Part shown: one piece after another, positions 5,520-11,919 of the stretch | Numbering within the stretch: position 1 is the stretch's first letter | Layout: the number at the start of each line of letters is the position of its first letter | NCBI GenBank assembly: GCA_963632245.1 | Contig: CAVGTF010000054.1 | Coordinates: 1-14,419 of the forward strand | Reading direction: 5' to 3' | Source: UBA1724 sp963632245 | GTDB lineage: Bacteria > Verrucomicrobiota > Lentisphaeria > Oligosphaerales > Oligosphaeraceae | DNA: 14,419 nucleotides | Position numbers and translations under genes: made by a program | Notes under the pieces: generated by a model | Told to the model about the DNA's origin: nothing | The model's database searches: none | Seen by the model: only the letters and a program-made list of their open reading frames with translations

Positions 5520-6629
5520 TCAGTCGGGGTGGACCTCGCCGCGATCCACGTGGAAGAGCGTCACTTTTTCCCGGGGAAATTCTGGTGGGAGTGCGGTTCC
5601 GGCGAAGAGGACCTGTCCGGCACTGGCGATGCGTTGGAGGAATGCCTTTCGGCGTGTGGCATCCAGTTCTCCGAGGACATCGTCCACCAGGATGGTGAGG
5701 CTTTCGCCGCCGTGTTTTTTGCGGAGGAGCTCCATCATGGCGAGTCGGAGTGCCAGTGCGGCGGTGCGGCATTCGCCTTCGGAGCCGAAGGAGGTGAGGT
5801 TTCGGGTTTGGAGGAGGCACGCCAGATCGCTGCGCTGGGGGCCATGCCGGGTGCAGCCCTCCCGCATGTCCCGTTCGAAGGCGTCTTGGAGGGCTTTTGT
5901 GTAGAGCTCTTGGATTTCCTCGACGGCTTCGGGGGGCTTCTCCATGAGGCGTCCGACGCCGGAGAGGTAGGAGCACGCCAGGATGCGTCCGTCGGGAAAG
6001 AATTCGGCGGAGCATTCCCGGAGGGCCTGGTTCAACTCTTCGCCTAGCGCGCGACGCTGGAATTCCATCTTCGCGCCGGTTTCCACCAGGAGGGGATCGA
6101 AGGCGGTGATGACCTCCCGGGGATAGCGGTCGGGCGTGCGTAGCATCACATTCCGGCTCTTGAGGGCCTCGTGGAATTGCTGGCAGATGCGCAGGTAGGT
6201 GGGTTCCAGCTGGCACAGCGCGATATCCAGGAAGCGTCGCCGGAGGCTCGGCATTCCCTTGACCAGCGAGAGGTCCTCGGGGAGGAAGGGCGCGCAGTAG
6301 AATCGGGAGATGAAGTCGCTGGATTTTCGGACGGGCACGCCATCGACCATCAGAGAGCGCTCTGCACCCTGTCGCACGCCTAGTCGCACGGTGTCTCCGG
6401 AGGCGGTATCGGCCTCGCCGTAGAGGAGGAATCCGCCGGTGCCGTCCAGGCAGAGGAGGTTGTTTTTGGTGGTGCGGAAGGAGCGCAGGAGGGAGAGGAA
6501 GTACACCGCCTCCAGGAGGTTGGTCTTTCCCTGTCCGTTGGCGCCAATGAAGGCGTTCACCCCCGGCGCAAGCGTCAGATCTAGCCGCTGGTAGTTTCGA
6601 AAATGTTCCAGTCGCAGGCGGCGGAGCAT
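5520..6629 (-). CDS. recF: DNA replication and repair protein RecF
   Basis: This 369-residue protein has the normal RecF length and layout. It opens LRRLRLEHFRNYQRLDL, typical of the family, followed by Walker A GANGQGKTN (29-37), the FLPEDLSLVKG region (115-125), GPQRSDL (263-269), an ABC-type signature SEGECRTAALAL (283-294) and Walker B ILVDDVLGELD (313-323). RecF is an SMC-like ATPase that works with RecO and RecR to load RecA at single-strand gaps and stalled forks. The signature departs from the commoner S-x-G-Q-Q-R form by having E and C in place of the two Q, while the key S and G remain. The ATG at 6629 lies 6 bases after the PHP gene stop, so it is probably co-transcribed and translationally coupled; no SD is visible. 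It is not next to dnaA, dnaN or gyrB here, which is its commoner setting. Confidence 0.95.
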   Translation of the reverse strand: MLRRLRLEHFRNYQRLDLTLAPGVNAFIGANGQGKTNLLEAVYFLSLLRSFRTTKNNLLCLDGTGGFLLYGEADTASGDTVRLGVRQGAERSLMVDGVPVRKSSDFISRFYCAPFLPEDLSLVKGMPSLRRRFLDIALCQLEPTYLRICQQFHEALKSRNVMLRTPDRYPREVITAFDPLLVETGAKMEFQRRALGEELNQALRECSAEFFPDGRILACSYLSGVGRLMEKPPEAVEEIQELYTKALQDAFERDMREGCTRHGPQRSDLACLLQTRNLTSFGSEGECRTAALALRLAMMELLRKKHGGESLTILVDDVLGELDATRRKAFLQRIASAGQVLFAGTALPPEFPREKVTLFHVDRGEVHPD

Positions 6630-6635
6630 GGCGGG

Positions 6636-7451
6636 CTAGGGGGTATTGGGAGTCGGCAGGAGTTCCTCGGGCGTGACGAGGGGGATGCCGAAGTAGTTCG
6701 CCATGCCGACCAGCTGGTCGCCGTTGCCCCAGACATCCTCGGGACGATGGGCATCGGAGGAGACGATTCCCCGGACGGGATACTGCGCGGCGATTTCCCA
6801 GAAGCGTGTGGAGGTATAGGGTCTGCGCAGGATGCCAGCTTCATCGGGGCGGATCCTTTTGCGCACGCCAAGGGCATTGAATTCCAGCGGGGTATTGGTG
6901 TCCACGGCGGCCTGGATGATGATCCGGGAGGCCTCCTCGGCGTCGGCATTCCAGGGACCTTGTCCCACCAGGAAGAGATCCGGATGCGCCAGAAAGCGGT
7001 AGAGGCCGGTCTCCAGGGCCTTCACGGTGAAGCGCGCGAAATCCAGATATGTCTTGCTGTCCTTGGAGCGCCAGGGAGAGAGCCATTCGCCTTGTGCATT
7101 CAAGAAGTCGTGGACTCCCAGAATCAGGTATTCGCAGTGTCCGGGGGTGTCCAGGAAGACATCCTTGGCGAAGTTTCCCAGATCGGGACGGTATTCGCAT
7201 TCCAGTCCGCGGTGGATGGTGAGCTGTGGGAACTCCTTTTGTGCCTGCCGGATTTCGTCGAAGTAGGTATCCAGCTCTTCCAGGGGCATGCGGATATTGA
7301 CATCGCCCCAGATATTGTCGGGCCAGGGGGTGTGGTCGGAGAATCCCAGCACGGAGATCCCCTGCTTCAGGGCCTCGCGGGCGTAGTCCGAGGGGGTGCC
7401 GGTGGCGTGTCGGCAGTGGTAGGTATGGGTATGGAAATTAGCGTGTCCCAT
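6636..7451 (-). CDS. PHP-family phosphoesterase, probable histidinol-phosphatase (HisJ/HisK type)
   Basis: This 271-residue protein carries the metal-ligand pattern of the PHP domain: H7-T-H9 with YHCRHA following, SDHTPW (38-43), E84 in LECEY, H114 in VHDF, H156 in AHPD, and SDAH (232-235). The CRHA context after the first HxH is typical of HisJ-type histidinol-phosphatases, which remove phosphate from histidinol phosphate in the eighth step of histidine synthesis using a trinuclear metal centre. The start is set at the ATG at 7451, since MGHANFHTHT is the normal N-terminus; the longer frame upstream lies inside cimA. It overlaps the cimA 3' end by 14 bases, indicating coupling in an amino-acid synthesis operon. 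No other his genes are in view, so a different PHP phosphoesterase role remains possible. Confidence 0.83.
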   Translation of the reverse strand: MGHANFHTHTYHCRHATGTPSDYAREALKQGISVLGFSDHTPWPDNIWGDVNIRMPLEELDTYFDEIRQAQKEFPQLTIHRGLECEYRPDLGNFAKDVFLDTPGHCEYLILGVHDFLNAQGEWLSPWRSKDSKTYLDFARFTVKALETGLYRFLAHPDLFLVGQGPWNADAEEASRIIIQAAVDTNTPLEFNALGVRKRIRPDEAGILRRPYTSTRFWEIAAQYPVRGIVSSDAHRPEDVWGNGDQLVGMANYFGIPLVTPEELLPTPNTP

Positions 7452-9078
7452 CTTTGTCGGAGTGATCGTCCTGTGGGGGCTCGATGGCGGGCGCGTTTTT
7501 AGGTGTGAGGAAGAACTCCACGGAGTCCTGGAGGGCCTGCCAGGCGGCCTCGATGATGTTTTCGGAGAGTCCCACGGTGCTCCACTCCTTCTGTCCATCG
7601 GTGGAGTCGATGAGGACTCGTGTGTGTGCGGCGGTGCCGGCGGCGCCATCGATGATGCGGACCTTGAAGTCCCGCAGGCGCATTCCGCTGACGGCGGGGA
7701 AGAAGGTGAGCAGCGCCTTTCGGAGGCACTTGTCCAGGGCGTCCACAGGGCCCTCGCCTTCGGCGGCGGTGATCTCGGATTCGCGGCCGTTGACGCGGAC
7801 CTTCAGGGTGGCGGCAGAGAGGCACTTCTCCTGCGGGCCGCGCTTTTCGATGATGACCCGGAAGCCATCCAGTTCGAAGGGCGGCTGCTGTTCGGTGAGG
7901 TGCCGTCGCAGCAGGAGCTGGAAGGAGGCATCGGCGGCCTCGTAGGCGTAGCCCTCCGCTTCGCGGTCCTTCAGCAGCCGCAGGACTTCCCGGCTGTTCT
8001 GGGGAGTGAGCTCCACGCCTACCTCATGGGCCTTCATCTGGACGCTCCGGGAACCAGAGAGCTCCGAGAGCAGGACCCGTCGGTGGTTGCCTACCGCCTC
8101 CGGGGGAATCTGCTCGAAATTCCGGGGGGATTTTGCCACCGCCGCCACATGGAGTCCCGCCTTGTGGGCGAAGGCACCGGCGCCCACATAGGGTTGCTGG
8201 GGGAGTTCGCGGACCAGGGTGACTTCGTAGAAGAGTCGGGAGAGGGGCGTGAGGGTGGAGACCTTCACGCCTTCGTTCAGGCAATAGCCCGGCATCTTGA
8301 AGGCCAGTGCCGGGATGATCGAGCACAGATTCGCATTGCCACAACGCTCGCCAAAGCCATTGACCGCGCCCTGCACCATGCCGCAGCCACTGCGCAATGC
8401 CGACAATGACGCGGCCACCGCGCAATCGGCGTCGTTGTGGCAGTGGATCGCCAGCAGGGCTTCGGCAGGGAGGGCCTCGCGCAATTCGCGGACCGTTCGT
8501 GCTACATCGTAGGGCAGGGTGCCGCCATTGGTGTCGCAGAGGACCAGGCACTCCGCGCCCGCCTTCCAGGCAGTCAGCAGCACACTCGTCGCATAGGCGG
8601 AATCCTCCGCATAGCCATCAAAGAAGTGCTCCGCATCCAAAAAGACACGCTTGCCGGATTTTCGCAGAAATTCCACGGATTCCCGGACCAGTGAGAGATT
8701 CTCCTCGGGAGAGATCCCCAGGACCTCCTGGGCTTGACGCGCGGAGCCCTTTCCCACAATGGCAATCACCGGCGCACAGCACGACGCCAACGCCGCCAAA
8801 GAGACATCCTCCGCGGGAGAGATTCCCACGCGGTGGGTGGAGCCGAAGGCGACCAGTGTCGCGTGTGACAGCGGTGTCGAGGAAAGCTCCTGGAAGAGTG
8901 CGGTGTCCTTGGGATTGGAGCCCGGCCAGCCCGCCTCGATGTAGTCCATGCCGAAGTCGTCTAGGGCGCGGACCAGTCGCAGCTTGTCCTGGAGGGAGAA
9001 GTGGATTCCAGGACCCTGCGCGCCATCTCGGAGAGTGCAGTCGTAGAGGAGGACTTGCTTGGATTCGGTCGCGTTCAT
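7438..9078 (-). CDS. cimA: (R)-citramalate synthase
   Basis: This 546-residue protein is of the citramalate synthase branch (TIGR00977-like) of the LeuA/HMG-CoA-lyase-like family. It condenses acetyl-CoA with pyruvate to (R)-citramalate, opening the threonine-independent route to 2-oxobutyrate and isoleucine. The TIM-barrel part shows YDCTLRDGAQG (12-22, binding and catalytic Arg/Asp), YIEAGWPGSNPKD (46-58), LCDTNGG (180-186), the metal-binding HCHND (212-216) and the glycine-rich GFGERCGNANL (241-251). A linker and a LeuA-type allosteric dimer domain follow (about 400-520), the usual site for isoleucine feedback. The DAEHFFDGY and FGSTHR segments favour citramalate over isopropylmalate synthase. 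The ATG at 9078 fits the family N-terminus. The leader just before it is pyrimidine-rich and has no SD; a longer open frame to 9213 reads as non-family sequence. Confidence 0.93.
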   Translation of the reverse strand: MNATESKQVLLYDCTLRDGAQGPGIHFSLQDKLRLVRALDDFGMDYIEAGWPGSNPKDTALFQELSSTPLSHATLVAFGSTHRVGISPAEDVSLAALASCCAPVIAIVGKGSARQAQEVLGISPEENLSLVRESVEFLRKSGKRVFLDAEHFFDGYAEDSAYATSVLLTAWKAGAECLVLCDTNGGTLPYDVARTVRELREALPAEALLAIHCHNDADCAVAASLSALRSGCGMVQGAVNGFGERCGNANLCSIIPALAFKMPGYCLNEGVKVSTLTPLSRLFYEVTLVRELPQQPYVGAGAFAHKAGLHVAAVAKSPRNFEQIPPEAVGNHRRVLLSELSGSRSVQMKAHEVGVELTPQNSREVLRLLKDREAEGYAYEAADASFQLLLRRHLTEQQPPFELDGFRVIIEKRGPQEKCLSAATLKVRVNGRESEITAAEGEGPVDALDKCLRKALLTFFPAVSGMRLRDFKVRIIDGAAGTAAHTRVLIDSTDGQKEWSTVGLSENIIEAAWQALQDSVEFFLTPKNAPAIEPPQDDHSDKDGTR

Positions 9079-9090
9079 GAAAGGCAAAAA

Positions 9091-9112
9091 AGGAGGAAGG
9101 AGGAAGGAGGAA
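9091..9112. repeat. Homopurine tract: three tandem AGGAGGA units in the cimA leader
   Basis: The 7-base unit AGGAGGA occurs three times head to tail (9091-9111), after a run of A (9086-9090). On the coding (minus) strand of cimA this is a C/T-only tract starting about 8 bases before the ATG, in the place where an SD would lie. Such homopurine-homopyrimidine mirror-like tracts can form triplex DNA and vary in copy number by slippage. Any effect on cimA is inference. Confidence 0.75.
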
Positions 9113-9120
9113 GTTAGGCC

Positions 9121-9216
9121 AGGGTTTTGCTCAGGCGAAACCCATCGCCGGGAAACTCCGGCGATTGCATCAAGCGCGCCTAAATTGGCGCGCAAAAAAA
9201 GCGCCTGCGGCACCTT
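9121..9216 (-). promoter_or_regulatory. Hairpin chain in the cimA leader, attenuator-like
   Basis: Read on the minus strand, AAGGTGCC/GGCGCTTT (9209-9216 with 9198-9205, two G-U pairs) is followed by seven U (9200-9194), a likely intrinsic terminator. Its 3' arm GGCGC (9205-9201) can instead pair with GCGCC (9191-9187). That segment is also the 5' arm of a perfect 7-base hairpin GCGCGCC-loop-GGCGCGC (9187-9193 with 9174-9180). A perfect 8-base hairpin (9144-9151 with 9158-9165) and a 9-base one (9122-9130 with 9135-9143, best on the plus strand) follow. The helices are mutually exclusive on paper, as in attenuators. The terminator could equally just end the uvrC message. No leader peptide rich in Ile, Leu or Val codons was found. 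Confidence 0.45.
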
Positions 9217-9251
9217 GTAAACGAATCACTAGCCGCTAATGGCTAAGTACT

Positions 9252-9311
9252 TACGGCACATCGTGCCGTATTGGGGGCGGCAGTCCCCGGTCTTTCGATT
9301 GCCTCCCCCAA
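9252..9311. terminator. Paired stem-loops just downstream of uvrC
   Basis: TTGGGGG-x-GGCA (9271-9282) pairs with TGCC-x-CCCCCAA (9300-9311): 11 pairs and one mismatch, 15 bases past the uvrC stop. Next to it lies a perfect 8-base stem, TACGGCAC with GTGCCGTA (9252-9259, 9263-9270), with a 3-base loop. Neither is followed by a clear U-run on the minus strand, so they may stabilise the uvrC 3' end rather than stop transcription. A further weak stem TAGCC/GGCTA lies at 9230-9245. Confidence 0.5.
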
Positions 9312-9325
9312 AACTGTGGATTTGT

Positions 9326-10837
9326 TTACCGTGCGGTTCCTGGGGTAGGCGGGGTGGCGTGTTGTTGAAGGACTTCCAGGATTTTCTTTGCCAGCACGGG
9401 GCCCAGTCCGGGGACTGCGCGTGCCAGTTGTGCGGGCGTCATTCGGAGGATTCTGCGGACGGAGCCGCACTTCTCCAGGAGTTCCTGCCGGCGCTTGGGG
9501 CCCACGCCGGGCACCTGGTCCAGCACGGAGTCCTTGATGCGTGCTACGCGGAGTTCCCGGTTGTAGCCATTTGCCCAGCGGTGCGCCTCGTCGCGGATTG
9601 CCTGCAGCAGCCGCAATCCGGGATTTTCCCGTGGGAGTGCCAGGGGTGCGGCCTCGTGGGGAATGACCACCAGCTCGTATTGCTTTGCCAAGCCGATGAA
9701 GGGCACCTTCAGACCCAGGCGTTCCCAGACGCGGATGCCCGTGGAGACCTGCGGCGCGCCGCCGTCCAGGACCACCAGATCGGGCAGGGGCTGTCCTTCG
9801 TCCAGGAGTCGGCGGTATCTGCGGGTGAGGACCTCCTCCATGAAGGCGGTGTCGTCCGCGGCTTCGGGGGTGCGGATGCGGTATCTGCGGTATTCGCTGG
9901 TGGAGGGGTGTCCGTCTCGGAAGAGGACCATGGATCCCACGGCCAGAGTGCCGGAGATATTCGACATGTCGAAGCACTCCAGGTGCCGGGGGAGTCCGGG
10001 CAGATGCAACGCCTCTTGGAGTGCCTCCATGCCGGCGGTATTGACCTCCGGCGCCGTGCGGCGCGCGATGGTCTGGTTGAGAAAGCGCCGGGTGGGCTCC
10101 AGGACAGTGTGGATGTGACCCATCATGTCGCGCCACTTCGCCGCCTCTTCGTATTCGCATTTTTCGGAGGCCTCGCGCATGCGCGCATCAAGCTCCTTCA
10201 GGACCTCCCGCGCGGGCTCTTCGCCTCGCAGGACTGACAGCGCCTGCTCCAGGCGCGCGCGGTAGTCCTCCGGAGAGATGCTCTTCAGGCAGGGGCAGGT
10301 GCATTGCCTTAGGACATCCTGGAGGCAGTGGCGGTGTTCTTCCTCGCCGGGCTCGGCGCAATCGCAGGATCGCAAGCCGTATCGTTGTTCCAGGAAACGG
10401 ATGGTTTCCCGGAGGGCATATGCGTGGGGGAAGGGGCCGAAGTAGAGACAGTCGCCGTCTTTGCGGAGTCTCTGGAAGGTGAAGTGCGGATAGGTCTCGG
10501 CGGGATCCACGGCCACCAGGAGGTATCGCTTGTCGTCGCGCAGATCCACGTTATAGCGCGGGGAGTACTGCTTGATGAACTGTGCTTCCAGCAGAAGCGC
10601 CTCGGCTTCTGTGGCGACGGTGAAGGTCTCGTAGGAGGCGATGGAGTGTATCAGGGCGCGGCGCCGGGGCTCCTCCTTGAGATAGGTGGAGGGCATGAAA
10701 TAGGAGCGCATCCGGTTGCGCAGATTCCGGGCCTTGCCGACATAGATGACCTCTCCCGCTCGATTCCGGAAGACATAGACTCCCGGATCTCGGGGGACAT
10801 CCTGCGAGCGGAAGATGGTGGAGGAATTCTCGTTCAC
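9326..10837 (-). CDS. uvrC: Excinuclease ABC subunit C, compact form
   Basis: UvrC makes both cuts in nucleotide excision repair after UvrAB finds the lesion. This 503-residue protein has the GIY-YIG nuclease domain (GVY at 19-21, IYVGKARNLRNR at 31-42), then four cysteines spaced like the [4Fe-4S] ligands of UvrC (C158 or C160, C171, C179, C183). A UVR segment (about 207-240) follows, then the RNase H-like second nuclease with D290 (FDMSN), D358 (VLDGG) and H419 (DEAHRW), and two helix-hairpin-helix motifs (VPGVGPKRR; VPGLGPVLAKK). It is about 100 residues shorter than the well-known 610-residue form, the loss falling between the UVR and RNase H parts. The start is GTG at 10837, overlapping the upstream ABC gene stop as GTGA, so translation is probably coupled. 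All catalytic residues appear present. Confidence 0.95.
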   Translation of the reverse strand: MNENSSTIFRSQDVPRDPGVYVFRNRAGEVIYVGKARNLRNRMRSYFMPSTYLKEEPRRRALIHSIASYETFTVATEAEALLLEAQFIKQYSPRYNVDLRDDKRYLLVAVDPAETYPHFTFQRLRKDGDCLYFGPFPHAYALRETIRFLEQRYGLRSCDCAEPGEEEHRHCLQDVLRQCTCPCLKSISPEDYRARLEQALSVLRGEEPAREVLKELDARMREASEKCEYEEAAKWRDMMGHIHTVLEPTRRFLNQTIARRTAPEVNTAGMEALQEALHLPGLPRHLECFDMSNISGTLAVGSMVLFRDGHPSTSEYRRYRIRTPEAADDTAFMEEVLTRRYRRLLDEGQPLPDLVVLDGGAPQVSTGIRVWERLGLKVPFIGLAKQYELVVIPHEAAPLALPRENPGLRLLQAIRDEAHRWANGYNRELRVARIKDSVLDQVPGVGPKRRQELLEKCGSVRRILRMTPAQLARAVPGLGPVLAKKILEVLQQHATPPTPGTAR

Positions 10838-11907
10838 GGTCTCATGCAGACCACGTCCTCCGGGGCGATGGCGAGGGAGACTCCGCGCCCCTCCCCGAAG
10901 GCGTCGGGGGGATTCAGCTGGTCAACGCAGAGGATTCCGCCGGTGGAATCCTCGATTTCACACTGGGCCATTTCGCCCAGATACTCCCGGGAACGCACGA
11001 CCCCGGAAAACACATTGGCATCCGAAAGGGCGCCCTCGTTGCCAGTCAAAACGCGGAGGGTTTCCGGGCGCAGGGAGAGGACCACGCGGTCGCCGGGGGA
11101 GAGCTCCTCGGGACATGCGCGCGAACGCAGGAGCCCCAGCGGGCTCTCCAGGAATGCATCTGCGCCCTCGCGACGCAGGAGTGTGGCGTCCCGAAGATTG
11201 GTCTCGCCGATGAATCCGGCCACGAAGGGCGTGCGGGGACGCCGGTAGATCTCCCAGGGAGTTCCGACCTGCTCCACCTTTCCGTCTCGCAGGACGGCGA
11301 TGCGGTCGGCCATGGAGAGTGCCTCGGAGCGGTCGTGGGTCACGTAGATGCCGGTGAGGCGGTTCTCTTTGCAGACGCGGCGGATCTCCCGGCGGGTCTC
11401 CCGGCGGAGCTTTGCATCCAGGTTCGCCAGGGGCTCATCCAGGAGGAGGCCGCCGGGATGGACCACCAGCGTCCGCGCCAGCGCCACGCGCTGCTGCTGT
11501 CCGCCGGAGATCTGGTTGGGCTTCCGATCCGCCAGATCCTGGATCTGGAGCTCCACCATGACCTGGTTCACGCGGCGCTCCCGCTCGTCGCGGGGAATTC
11601 CGCGCATTTCCAGGCCGAAGGAGACATTTTCGCGGACAGTCAGGTGTGGCCAGAGGGCGTATCCCTGGAAGACCATCGCGGTATCCCGCTGGTCGGGCGG
11701 CGTGGTGCCTGCGCTCTTTCCGCCCAGGAAGACCTCGCCGGCGGTCGGCGTCTCAAAGCCTCCGATGATGCGCAGCAGGGTGGTTTTTCCGCAGCCGGAG
11801 GGCCCCAGCAGGAAGAAGAGCTCCCCGTCCTGGATGGTGAGGGAGACGCCGTCCAGGGCGGTGGAGTCGCCGTAGCGCTTGAAGAGGTTTTCGACGCGGA
11901 TTTCCAC
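10834..11907 (-). CDS. ABC transporter ATP-binding protein, PotA/FbpC/MalK type, without linked permease
   Basis: This 357-residue ATPase is of the importer type that ends in a TOBE-like regulatory domain. It has Walker A GPSGCGKTT (35-43), Q-loop Q81 (VFQGYALWPHLTV), signature ISGGQQQRVALAR (133-145), Walker B GLLLDEP (153-159), the D-loop ANLDAK and H191 as the switch histidine. Residues from about 240 on form the C-terminal oligobinding-like part. The ALWPHLTV segment is common in Fe3+, spermidine/putrescine and phosphonate importers, but the substrate cannot be fixed. No permease or binding-protein gene lies nearby: it sits alone between rng and uvrC, so it may energise membrane proteins encoded elsewhere. 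The start is GTG at 11907, 12 bases after the rng stop, with no SD; its stop overlaps the uvrC start by 4 bases. Confidence 0.9.
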   Translation of the reverse strand: MEIRVENLFKRYGDSTALDGVSLTIQDGELFFLLGPSGCGKTTLLRIIGGFETPTAGEVFLGGKSAGTTPPDQRDTAMVFQGYALWPHLTVRENVSFGLEMRGIPRDERERRVNQVMVELQIQDLADRKPNQISGGQQQRVALARTLVVHPGGLLLDEPLANLDAKLRRETRREIRRVCKENRLTGIYVTHDRSEALSMADRIAVLRDGKVEQVGTPWEIYRRPRTPFVAGFIGETNLRDATLLRREGADAFLESPLGLLRSRACPEELSPGDRVVLSLRPETLRVLTGNEGALSDANVFSGVVRSREYLGEMAQCEIEDSTGGILCVDQLNPPDAFGEGRGVSLAIAPEDVVCMRP

Positions 11908-11919
11908 GGTGCGCGGGGG

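Noticed and set aside
5416..6216. Upstream extension of the activase frame (267 residues more)
   Set aside because: The added sequence is R/P/G-rich, runs through recF in another frame, and precedes the normal family start MEKSKTPYYLGIDIGST.
9079..9213. Upstream extension of cimA (45 residues more)
   Set aside because: The extra residues match nothing in citramalate synthases and include translation of the repeat tract and hairpins.
9229..9261. 11-codon minus-strand frame (MCRKYLAISG) as an isoleucine leader peptide
   Set aside because: Only one Ile and one Leu codon, no SD, and the ATG lies within a stable stem; too weak to call a leader peptide.
9313..9321. TGTGGATTT near recF-linked genes as a DnaA box or origin
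   Set aside because: It differs from the DnaA box consensus at two positions, there is no cluster of further boxes or AT-rich unwinding region, and dnaA/dnaN are absent.
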